NCBI GenBank assembly: GCA_021849435.1 | Contig: JAJZSX010000211.1 | Location: 1 to 5,066 of the forward strand | Direction: 5' to 3' | From: Actinomycetes bacterium | GTDB lineage: Bacteria > Actinomycetota > Acidimicrobiia > Acidimicrobiales > RAAP-2 | Length of the DNA: 5,066 nucleotides | In this document: positions 1-5,052 of the stretch, piece by piece | Numbering within the stretch: the first letter of the stretch is position 1 | Layout of the letters: every line of letters starts with the position of its first letter | Notes under the pieces: model-generated | Seen by the model: the letters and a program-made list of their open reading frames with translations, nothing else | What the model was told of the DNA's origin: nothing | Databases searched by the model: none | Program-made: the position numbers and the translations under genes

Positions 1-1056
1 CGGCTCCTGAGCGAGCACGTCGAGCAGGTTCGCGCGCCAGCGGTACAGGTCGGGGTAGCGCTCTTCGGAGGTGTGACCAAAGCGCAGCACGAGCGCGTCG
101 AGCGCGGGCACCACGCTGATCGACTGGCCCTCGTAGCCACTCGCCCAGTAGGTGCCGTACTCGTCGCCGGTGACCCACCACTGCCAGGAGTAGTAGTACC
201 CGCTCTCCGCCTCCACGCTGAGGGGGACCTGCGCGGTGTCGGTCCAGTCGCGCGAGACGAGCTGGCGGTCGGCGAAGACGCCCCCGCGCAGGTAGCACAG
301 GCCGAACTTCGCGAAGTCGCGCGCGGTCGCGTGCACGTAGCTCGAGGCGATGAACGTGCCCGCCGCGTCGAATCCCGGCGAGGCGCTCGCCATCGCGAGG
401 GGGCCGAAGATCGACTCTGCGAGGAACGCCCGGTAGTCGTCGTGGCGCCCGACGAGGTCGGCGACGATGCCCGAGAGAATGTTGGTGGTGCCGCTCGAGT
501 AGTTAAAGACCGTCCCTGGCGCGTGCGCGAGGGGGATGGACGCGGCGTATCGCGCGACGTCGTCCTTGCCCTCGCCGAAGAGCATGTCGATCACGTGGCT
601 CGTCTGTCCGATCTCGTAGACCTCGACGAATCCCAGGCCGTCGCGCATCGCGAGCAGGTCCGCGACGCGTATCGTGGCGCGCGGATCTCCCTCACCCGTC
701 CACGCGGGTACCGGGGCCAGGCCCACGGGGTCGAGCCGGCCGGACTCGACGAGCCGGCCCAGTCCCAGGTGCAGGATCGACTTGGCCATCGACCACGATA
801 GGAGTTGGCTGTCGGGCCCGACCGGCTGAGGTGGGCGGTCGAAGTACTCGATCACGCCGTCGTAGCGCTCGTAGACGAGGCGTCCGCCACGCACGACGAG
901 CACCGCGTTGGAAACCCCGAGAGCGGGGTCGTTGAAGGCGGCGTCAGCGGCGGCGCGCAGTGCGAGTGAGGCCTCGCCCGTGGGCCAGGCCTCGACGGGC
1001 CAAGCAACGCCGTCAGGCTGGGGCGCGTAGCGCGGGGTGACGAGGGGGATATCCAT
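1..1056 (-). CDS. Serine hydrolase of the beta-lactamase class C / penicillin-binding protein family (3' end outside window)
   Basis: 352 codons are open from the ATG at 1056 to the window edge with no stop, so the C-terminus is missing. The family (COG1680-type: esterases, 6-aminohexanoate-dimer-hydrolase-like enzymes, D-aminopeptidases) uses an acyl-enzyme serine. Visible motifs are S89-M-A-K92 (SxxK, nucleophile and general base), Y186-S-S (in place of Y-x-N), and W304-A-S-G-Y-E-G-Q311 followed by SISVVP, which matches the third-motif region (HxG/GxGGQ) near the C-terminus. Start choice: AAGG lies 7 nt before this ATG. I see no signal peptide or membrane segment in the first 40 residues, so a cytoplasmic location is likely. 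It lies 40 bp downstream of tRNA-Phe on the same strand. The substrate cannot be told from sequence. Family confidence is high, specific function low. Confidence 0.9.
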   Translation of the reverse strand, partial: MDIPLVTPRYAPQPDGVAWPVEAWPTGEASLALRAAADAAFNDPALGVSNAVLVVRGGRLVYERYDGVIEYFDRPPQPVGPDSQLLSWSMAKSILHLGLGRLVESGRLDPVGLAPVPAWTGEGDPRATIRVADLLAMRDGLGFVEVYEIGQTSHVIDMLFGEGKDDVARYAASIPLAHAPGTVFNYSSGTTNILSGIVADLVGRHDDYRAFLAESIFGPLAMASASPGFDAAGTFIASSYVHATARDFAKFGLCYLRGGVFADRQLVSRDWTDTAQVPLSVEAESGYYYSWQWWVTGDEYGTYWASGYEGQSISVVPALDALVLRFGHTSEERYPDLYRWRANLLDVLAQEP

Positions 1057-1074
1057 TCACCCACCTTGGCAGAC

Positions 1075-1088
1075 GCCGCGCTCGCGGC
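1075..1088 (-). terminator. Short GC hairpin after tRNA-Phe, possible weak terminator
   Basis: GCCGCG and CGCGGC form a perfect 6-bp inverted repeat with a 2-nt centre (or 5 bp with a 4-nt loop). It sits between the 3' end of tRNA-Phe and the ribosome binding site of the serine hydrolase. There is no T tract, so it could act as a processing or attenuation structure rather than a true intrinsic terminator. Read-through into the hydrolase is possible. Confidence 0.3.
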
Positions 1089-1096
1089 ACCACCAC

Positions 1097-1172
1097 TGGT
1101 GGTCGAGACCGGCGTCGATCCGGTGACCTCACGCTTTTCAGGCGCGCGCTCTACCAACTGAGCTACTCGACC
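1097..1172 (-). tRNA. tRNA-Phe (anticodon GAA), CCA encoded
   Basis: A full 76-nt cloverleaf can be drawn on the minus strand. It has a 7-bp acceptor stem GGTCGAG/CTCGACC, D stem GCTC/GAGC with loop AGTTGGTA, anticodon stem CGCGC/GCGTG with loop CTGAAAA (anticodon GAA at 34-36), a 5-nt variable loop, T stem ACCGG/CCGGT, discriminator A and an encoded CCA. The T loop reads ATCGACG, so position 54 is A instead of the usual T. That is tolerated in some tRNAs but worth noting. It lies 28 bp downstream of tRNA-Asp and is probably co-transcribed with it. Confidence 0.95.
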
Positions 1173-1200
1173 ATGCTCGGCACCCTCACGGGTGTCGGAG

Positions 1201-1275
1201 CGGACCTGACGGGATTTGAACCCGCGACCTCCGCCTTGACAGGGCGGCGTGCACTCCGAGCTGCACCACAGGTCC
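1201..1275 (-). tRNA. tRNA-Asp (anticodon GTC), CCA not encoded
   Basis: A 75-nt cloverleaf on the minus strand. It has acceptor GGACCTG/CAGGTCC, D stem GTGC/GCAC with a 10-nt loop, anticodon stem CCGCC/GGCGG with loop CTGTCAA (anticodon GTC), variable loop AGGTC, T stem GCGGG/CCCGT with loop TTCAAAT, and discriminator G (an Asp identity base). The genome continues CTC instead of CCA, so the 3' end must be added by nucleotidyltransferase, unlike the neighbouring tRNA-Phe. An imperfect hairpin with a CACCC/GGGTG core fills the spacer between the two tRNAs. Confidence 0.95.
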
Positions 1276-1282
1276 TCGGACT

Positions 1283-1300
1283 TCGGGATCGAGATCCCGA
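1283..1300. repeat. Perfect inverted repeat between the glutaredoxin-like gene and tRNA-Asp
   Basis: TCGGGATC and GATCCCGA flank a 2-nt GA centre (8-bp arms). It lies 16 bp beyond the stop codon of the glutaredoxin-like gene and 7 bp before the 5' end of tRNA-Asp. It may form a hairpin that ends or processes the upstream transcript. No T run follows on the minus strand, so I do not call it an intrinsic terminator. Confidence 0.4.
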
Positions 1301-1316
1301 GGCGCGAAGGTTCAGT

Positions 1317-1577
1317 CTATCGGCTGGGACCCGGCGGGGCTAAAGGGACGATCCCGAGGGCGCCGGCGAGCGCCGCGTCACTCGGCGCGACCAGGATCGT
1401 CCCGTCGGGAAGGACGATTGTGGGAACGACGCGCGTGCCGTGGTTGTGGGACTCGACCTCGCGCGCGGCCGCCTCGTCGCCCTCGATGTCGGTCCACTCG
1501 TAGGCGACGTCGTGCTCGTCGAGGAAGCTCTTGGATCGGGTGCAGTCCGAGCACCACGAGGTGCCCAGGACCCTCAC
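1317..1577 (-). CDS. Glutaredoxin-like / mycoredoxin-like thiol-disulfide oxidoreductase
   Basis: An 86-residue protein with a thioredoxin-fold glutaredoxin layout. It has an N-terminal beta strand, the active site W8-C9-S-D-C12, the conserved helix and Y26/D30-I-E stretch, the cis-proline loop V51-P52-T53, and then LPDGT...PS as in actinobacterial mycoredoxins (Mrx1-type, which reduce mycothiol-mixed disulfides). Mrx1 uses CGYC; here the dipeptide is Ser-Asp, so the redox potential or partner may differ and an NrdH-like role is possible. I chose the GTG at 1577 because the first strand of the fold begins directly after it. A GTG at 1601, in frame, would add 8 residues encoded by the adjacent transposon tip and also has an AAGG 7 nt upstream. 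For the 1577 start, the AGGA lies 8 nt upstream, inside the terminal inverted repeat of the mobile element. The protein is probably cytoplasmic. Confidence 0.82.
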   Translation of the reverse strand: MRVLGTSWCSDCTRSKSFLDEHDVAYEWTDIEGDEAAAREVESHNHGTRVVPTIVLPDGTILVAPSDAALAGALGIVPLAPPGPSR

Positions 1578-1581
1578 AGCG

Positions 1582-1595
1582 TGTGTCCTAATTGG
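1582..1595 (+). repeat. Left terminal inverted repeat of the mobile element
   Basis: TGTGTCCTAATTGG is an exact 14-bp inverted copy of 5053-5066. The similarity stops at base 15 of each end. It lies 4 bp from the GTG start of the glutaredoxin-like gene. A target-site duplication cannot be tested because the sequence beyond the right tip is outside the window. Confidence 0.75.
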
Positions 1596-1610
1596 ACCCA
1601 CCGATTCGCC

Positions 1611-1781
1611 TTGACCAGCTGAACCAGTAGTTCAGTGGTGCTTGCTCACCGTCCGACATCCCAGACGTTGATTCGGCTGAGTTCTCGGTTCCGACCCAGG
1701 GCCCTCATCACGTTGCCGTGATGGTTGTGCGGGTGACGATCGGCTCTTCCCGCGTGCTTCGCGGTGCAGATCCGTGACAGA
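1611..1781 (-). ncRNA. Candidate omega-RNA (reRNA) scaffold downstream of tnpB
   Basis: TnpB nucleases use an RNA made from the 3' end of tnpB and the element's right end. On the minus strand this 171-nt stretch has no plausible gene but contains perfect hairpins: CCGCG-AAGCA-CGCGG (1750-1764), CATCACG-GCAA-CGTGATG with a GNRA loop (1706-1723), and CTGAAC-TACTG-GTTCAG (1619-1635). A weaker TCGG/CCGA stem also occurs. The RNA may start further upstream inside tnpB. If it runs to the TCAA at 1611, the guide would be the next bases outward (1610 downwards). This rests on position and structure only; I recognise no covariance family. Confidence 0.4.
1619..1635 (-). repeat. Terminal hairpin of the presumed TnpB element right end
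   Basis: CTGAAC/GTTCAG arms of 6 bp with a 5-nt loop, followed on the minus strand 4 nt later by TCAA. IS200/IS605 single-strand transposases bind such subterminal hairpins and cut a few nucleotides 3' of the right one, and TCAA is the IS608 right cleavage tetranucleotide. The match is suggestive, not decisive. Confidence 0.35.
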
Positions 1782-3179
1782 TCAGGCGGTGGAGAGAAGC
1801 AGAGCGCGAGTTGGGTCCAGCAGTGTCACCGCGGAGGGTCCCGCGGGCTGCCAGCGGGCGAGATTGATCGCCGCGTTGAGGTCGCGGTCGATGACGAGGC
1901 CACAGGCCCCACACGAGTAGGTCCGCGTCGACAGGTCGAGCTCGTTTCTGACCACGCCACAACGTGAACACGTCTTGGAACTCGGGAAGAATCTGTCGGC
2001 CACTCGCACCTCGACCCCGTGCCACCTGGCCTTGTAGAGGAGCTGGCGCGAGAGCTCGCCCATGGCGGCGTCCGAGATTGATCGAGATAGGTGTCGATTC
2101 CTCACCATCCCCGCGACGTTCAAGTCCTCAATGACGATGACGTGGCATCGGTCCACCAGGGCCCTGGAGGCCTGGTGGACGAGATGTCGTCGGACGTTGA
2201 CGACCCTTCTGTGGGTCTTTGCGAGTCGGGCCCGTGCTCGTTGGCGGCCCTTGGATCCCGGTGTGGTTCTGGCCAGGGCCTGGTTGGCCGCCTTGAGCGT
2301 GCGCAGCGCGTGCTTCAGTGTTGTCACCCCCTCGAAGTTCTCGAAGGGAACACCGTTCGCGTCGGCGGCGACGCAAAGGGAGATGATCCCTCGGTCGACT
2401 CCGACGGGAACGGCGTGACGGTGAGTGCGACTGCGCTCGGCTTGGTGAAGTTCAGCAGCCACCCCGGTGAGTGACACGGTCCAACGACCGGCGCGTCGAG
2501 TGAGGGTAGCCGAATAGATGTGAAATCGACCCAAGTCGATCATCCGGCGCACCTTGCGGGTGGGGCCGAAGAGCTTCACTGGTCCGAACTTGGGTAGGCG
2601 CAGGTGCGAGGGATCACTGAAGCGAATGGGCTGGCTCGCGGGTGACCGGGCGGGCGTCACGCGGTTGCGCAGCCGAAAGCTCGGCGTCACCTTACCCTTC
2701 GCCTGGAAGCGGGGGAACCCGACGGGCGCGCCACTGCGTTGCCCACGTCGCGACGCAGAGAAGCTCTCGAGGGCCCGGGCGGCGTCCACGCTCGCGCACT
2801 CGAAGATGTCGCCGGGTAGTTCGTGGCGCCAGGTGAGACCCCGGGTTCCGTCCTCGTTGACCGGTGAGTCAGCGGACTGTCCGTTCTTCCAAGCGTTGAA
2901 CTCGTTAATGAAGGAGAAGGTTGACCAGGACAGCGAGGGCGTTGACGGTTCCCGTGAATCTCCACCCTCTGAGAGAGCTTCTCGCTCGGCCGATCGGGTA
3001 TCGAGGTTGGCCCTCACCCGGGCCAGGTGGTGGTTGACCGTGAAGCGGCGGGCGCCCGCGCACTTGGCGAGCAGGATCTTCTGCCCGACGTTCGGGTCGA
3101 GGGCGAACTGGAAGGTGACGGTGCGCGAGAGGACCAGACCGGTGTGCGAGACGATGGGGGCAGTCGGACGTGAAGCCAC
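1782..3179 (-). CDS. tnpB: TnpB, RNA-guided RuvC-type transposon endonuclease
   Basis: With the GTG at 3179 the protein has 465 residues. TnpB cuts DNA next to a short TAM under omega-RNA guidance and helps retain its element after excision; it is the ancestor of Cas12. The N-terminal wedge/OB part starts near S18 (SRTVTFQFALD) and includes the typical SFINEFNAWKNG and PVNEDGTRGLTWRHE blocks. The RuvC parts are G-V-D262-R-G, V-I-E351-D-L-N and I-D431-R-D433-L-N-A-A-I-N, so all three acidic positions are present. A zinc finger is formed by C404-x2-C407 and C423-x2-C426. The frame is intact. Start uncertain: homology begins about 17 residues in, where no ATG or GTG occurs in frame (a CTG codes for residue 15). 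Other in-frame GTGs lie at 3179 and 3209, and an ATG at 3362 would overlap the divergent methyltransferase start. No clear Shine-Dalgarno precedes any of these. Confidence 0.92.
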   Translation of the reverse strand: MASRPTAPIVSHTGLVLSRTVTFQFALDPNVGQKILLAKCAGARRFTVNHHLARVRANLDTRSAEREALSEGGDSREPSTPSLSWSTFSFINEFNAWKNGQSADSPVNEDGTRGLTWRHELPGDIFECASVDAARALESFSASRRGQRSGAPVGFPRFQAKGKVTPSFRLRNRVTPARSPASQPIRFSDPSHLRLPKFGPVKLFGPTRKVRRMIDLGRFHIYSATLTRRAGRWTVSLTGVAAELHQAERSRTHRHAVPVGVDRGIISLCVAADANGVPFENFEGVTTLKHALRTLKAANQALARTTPGSKGRQRARARLAKTHRRVVNVRRHLVHQASRALVDRCHVIVIEDLNVAGMVRNRHLSRSISDAAMGELSRQLLYKARWHGVEVRVADRFFPSSKTCSRCGVVRNELDLSTRTYSCGACGLVIDRDLNAAINLARWQPAGPSAVTLLDPTRALLLSTA

Positions 3180-3196
3180 GTCGCACAGTATTGGTT

Positions 3197-3209
3197 GTGT
3201 CTGTGACAC
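3197..3209. promoter_or_regulatory. Inverted repeat in the tnpB/methyltransferase divergent intergenic region
   Basis: GTGTC-TGT-GACAC, 5-bp perfect arms with a 3-nt centre, lies 18 bp upstream of the chosen tnpB start in the 168-bp gap before the methyltransferase. It could be an operator for the divergent genes or a left-end hairpin of the TnpB element. I see no convincing -35/-10 pair in this gap for either gene. Confidence 0.25.
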
Positions 3210-3347
3210 GTCCGGTGGCGGAGCTGAGATCGTGGCAACGAAAGCTCCTGACTCGGCGATGGGCAGATGATCACTGCACCGTGTAATCGAGTTTGCTGAG
3301 TGAATCTGGTTCCACCGCACCGTTTCGATTCTCGACAAGAATGTGGC

Positions 3348-4067
3348 ATGCGCGAGTACCAACAGTTCGCCCAGTTCTACGACGCGCTGATAGGCGATGG
3401 TTCATCGCGCAGCGCTCGGATTCTCGAAGCCATTGACCGCTCCAACGTTGATGCCACCTCGCTCCTTGAACTCGGTTGTGGCACCGGTTCGGTGATGGAG
3501 GGTCTGGTCTCGATTCCGAGGTTGGTGGGGCTTGACGCCTCCGCCGAGATGCTGAGCGCCGCCACGGTCAAAGTGCCGAGCGCCGAATTCCTACTCGGCG
3601 ACATGACCGACTTCGACCTTGGGACCACGTTCGACGTCGTGGCCTGCGTGTATGACACCGTGAACCACCTGGTGAACTATGAGGCGTGGGAGTCGTTGTT
3701 CAGGGGCGTGGCGCGTCACCTGGAGCCCGGAGGTCTCTTCATCTTCGATCTCAATACGATTGGCCGTTTGCACCAACTCGTCGCCAGCCCACCCTGGGTT
3801 CACGACTTTGACGGCAATACGCTGATCATGGATGTGCGGAGCGATGGCGGCGAGCTGACCGTTTGGGACATCCGGGTCTTCGCTTCCGCGGGCGATGGAA
3901 AGTTCACGCTGCATCAGGAGAACATTCGCGAGCTCGGCGTCGCCCTCGAGACGGTCCGAGCCACTCTCGCCACTTATTTCGACTTGCTCCACGAAGAGGA
4001 CGACTCGGGAGACCCCCCGACCGACGAATCCTCTCGCGCCTACTTCGTGTATCGACGCCAGGGCTGA
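3348..4067 (+). CDS. Class I SAM-dependent methyltransferase, transposon passenger
   Basis: A 239-residue Rossmann-fold methyltransferase, complete in one frame. It opens with MREYQQFAQFYDALI, the usual F-A-x-x-Y-D start of small stand-alone methyltransferases. Motif I is L40-E-L-G-C-G-T-G47 (SAM binding), the acidic ribose-binding residue is D63 (GLDAS), motif II is G84-D85-M, and motif IV is F95-D-V-V...Y102-D-T-V-N-H. A later L-E-P-G-G-L-F-I-F-D-L-N strand also fits. There is no (D/N)PP(Y/F), so it is not an amino-methylating DNA methylase; a small-molecule or protein substrate is more likely but cannot be named. Start: the ATG at 3348 begins the homology. GTG 3300 in frame is less likely. 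A weak AAGA lies upstream. It is the only plus-strand gene inside the element, divergent from tnpB and convergent with the transposase, so it probably has its own promoter. Confidence 0.85.
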   Translation: MREYQQFAQFYDALIGDGSSRSARILEAIDRSNVDATSLLELGCGTGSVMEGLVSIPRLVGLDASAEMLSAATVKVPSAEFLLGDMTDFDLGTTFDVVACVYDTVNHLVNYEAWESLFRGVARHLEPGGLFIFDLNTIGRLHQLVASPPWVHDFDGNTLIMDVRSDGGELTVWDIRVFASAGDGKFTLHQENIRELGVALETVRATLATYFDLLHEEDDSGDPPTDESSRAYFVYRRQG

Positions 4068-4209
4068 TTAGAAGAAAAGCAGTCGGTGTCTCTCTGCAAT
4101 CGCCTCTGATTTGCGGCGGTGACAATGCGCCCAGACGCTCACAAGGTCGGCGCTTGTGATTGTCTCGATTCGTTTCAGTTCCGTGCAGGTACGTAGGTTT
4201 ATCGTCGCT

Positions 4210-5015
4210 TCAGCTCAGAGCTCGAAGGACCTCGGTGATGGAGGCGACGTGCAGCCATCCGGTGGCCGAGATCACGGTGTTCTCGAAGCAGCGCGCCAGA
4301 CGACGCCGGCGTACGAGGTGTCCGTGGGCGACTTCGACCCGCCAAGCGTGATGGATGGGGCGAAAGCCCTTGGCGCCGTGCTCGTTGCGCGGTGGCTCGT
4401 CCCATCCAACCCGACGAACCTCGTAGCTGAACTTTGCCGTCAACCGATTAGCTGCCGACTGCGCGGTGCCGCGGTCCACGAGCACGAGCTCCAGTCGTGT
4501 GTCAACCCCTGTTCGGGCGAGGTCCTCGAGTATGAGTTCGACGGCGCTCGCCTCGGACGTCGAGGCGGGAACGACTCGCACACAGAGCGGCAGACCGGTG
4601 ACGTCCACGCAGACGATGCGCTTGGCACCGTTAGTCCGGCCGTAGGGGCCGCCCTGGTTGTGGAAAGTCACGCCACCATTGGAGGCCCCCCTCGCGAGAT
4701 GTGTGTCGATGGCCACCGTCGAGGGCAGCGGGTCCTTTCGGCCGAGAGCGGTGCGCGACGAGGCATGCAGCGCGGTGGTAACTCGGGCCCACGTTCCGTT
4801 CCTCGACCACCGGCGAAACTGGGACCAGACCCGGATCCAAGGACCGAACCCCCGGGCAGGAAGCGCCACTGGCACCCGGTGTGCGAGATGTAGAGCATTG
4901 CGTCGACGACGTGGCGCAGGTCGGCGCCGTGCTTCGGTCCTCGTTTGGAGGAGACCAGCAGCAAAGGTTCCAGTATCTTCCACTGGTCATCGGTCAGGTC
5001 ACTCGAATAGGCCAC
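4210..5015 (-). CDS. IS5-family DDE transposase split over two frames (-1 frameshift near 4851)
   Basis: The N-terminal frame reads V-A-Y-S-S-D-L-T-D-D-Q-W-K-I-L-E-P-L and continues to H-T-G-C-Q-W-R-F-L-P-G, the IS5-family N-terminal domain. The family sequence then carries on in the -1 frame as G-F-G-P-W-I-R-V-W-S-Q-F-R-R-W. The catalytic domain keeps D (codon 4707-4705, in AIDTH), D (4476-4474, in LVDRG) and E (4335-4333, in WRVEVAHG). The joined protein is about 268 residues, normal for the family, and ends RALS-TGA. The first frame alone runs on to a stop at 4668 and the second is open from 4983, a long overlap as in IS427-group elements that make transposase by ribosomal frameshifting. 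A lost G in the run is the alternative. Start: GTG 5015 matches the family start; GTG 5051, just inside the right repeat, is also in frame. Neither has a clear Shine-Dalgarno. Confidence 0.85.
4846..4859 (-). promoter_or_regulatory. Candidate -1 frameshift site (CCCGGGGG) in the transposase
   Basis: On the minus strand the first frame reads CTG CCC GGG GGT TCG. Stepping back one base after GGG gives GGG TTC GGT CCT TGG, which restores the conserved L-P-x-x-F-x-P-W block with the exact family spacing. The G5 run allows slippage, but this is not the canonical X-XXY-YYZ heptamer, and I see no obvious strong stem-loop directly after it. Confidence 0.4.
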
Positions 5016-5052
5016 GACTTGATGGTGACGGTCGCGGCTCCTGGCGCACACG

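Larger units (their letters stand above)
1611..3290 (-). mobile_element. Nested TnpB element (IS200/IS605- or IS607-like, no tnpA), left boundary approximate
   Basis: An intact tnpB is followed by a structured non-coding stretch that ends in a small hairpin (1619-1635) and then TCAA (1611-1614, minus strand), a layout like the right end of IS608-type elements. At the other end a TTAC on the minus strand (3283-3286) would fit an IS608-like left flank or TAM, but such a 4-mer can occur by chance and no clear left-end hairpin lies at the expected distance. No Y1 or serine transposase gene is present, so mobility would depend on a tnpA supplied in trans. The right end sits only 15 bp inside the IS5-type left repeat, which suggests insertion into that element. 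Confidence 0.4.

Noticed and set aside
73..801. Plus-strand 242-codon ORF opposite the serine hydrolase
   Set aside because: It is antisense, in codon register with the hydrolase. The composition is low in hydrophobic order and has no recognisable domain; the hydrolase on the other strand carries clear motifs.
852..1157. Minus-strand ORF of 101 codons running across tRNA-Phe
   Set aside because: It begins in the tRNA gene and overlaps the serine hydrolase in another frame. The peptide is the typical conceptual translation of a tRNA, with no protein-family signal.
1097..1275. tRNA genes as an integration (att) site for the element
   Set aside because: There is no integrase gene and no partial tRNA repeat at the other end. 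The element's edge is about 300 bp from the tRNAs and the ends are those of a DDE transposon.
1782..3179. TnpB as a catalytically dead, repurposed regulator (TldR-like)
   Set aside because: All RuvC acidic positions (D262, E351, D431/D433) and both zinc-finger cysteine pairs are present, so an active nuclease is the simpler reading.
2554..3270. Plus-strand 238-codon ORF (and 2062-2418, 2091-2474) antisense to tnpB
   Set aside because: These are open-frame shadows caused by GC-rich codon use. TnpB motifs on the minus strand explain the region.
3348..4067. Methyltransferase as part of a restriction-modification system
   Set aside because: There is no (D/N)PP(Y/F) or PC-type catalytic motif, no target-recognition region and no restriction enzyme gene nearby.
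4160..4176. Possible left terminal repeat of a short IS5 copy (TGTCTCGATTCG)
   Set aside because: Only 8 of 12 bases match the right repeat, a level expected by chance somewhere in the 140-bp gap. The perfect 14-bp match at 1582 is far better.
4156..4893. Plus-strand 245-codon ORF antisense to the transposase
   Set aside because: It has no domain signal and covers the DDE transposase, whose conserved residues read on the minus strand.
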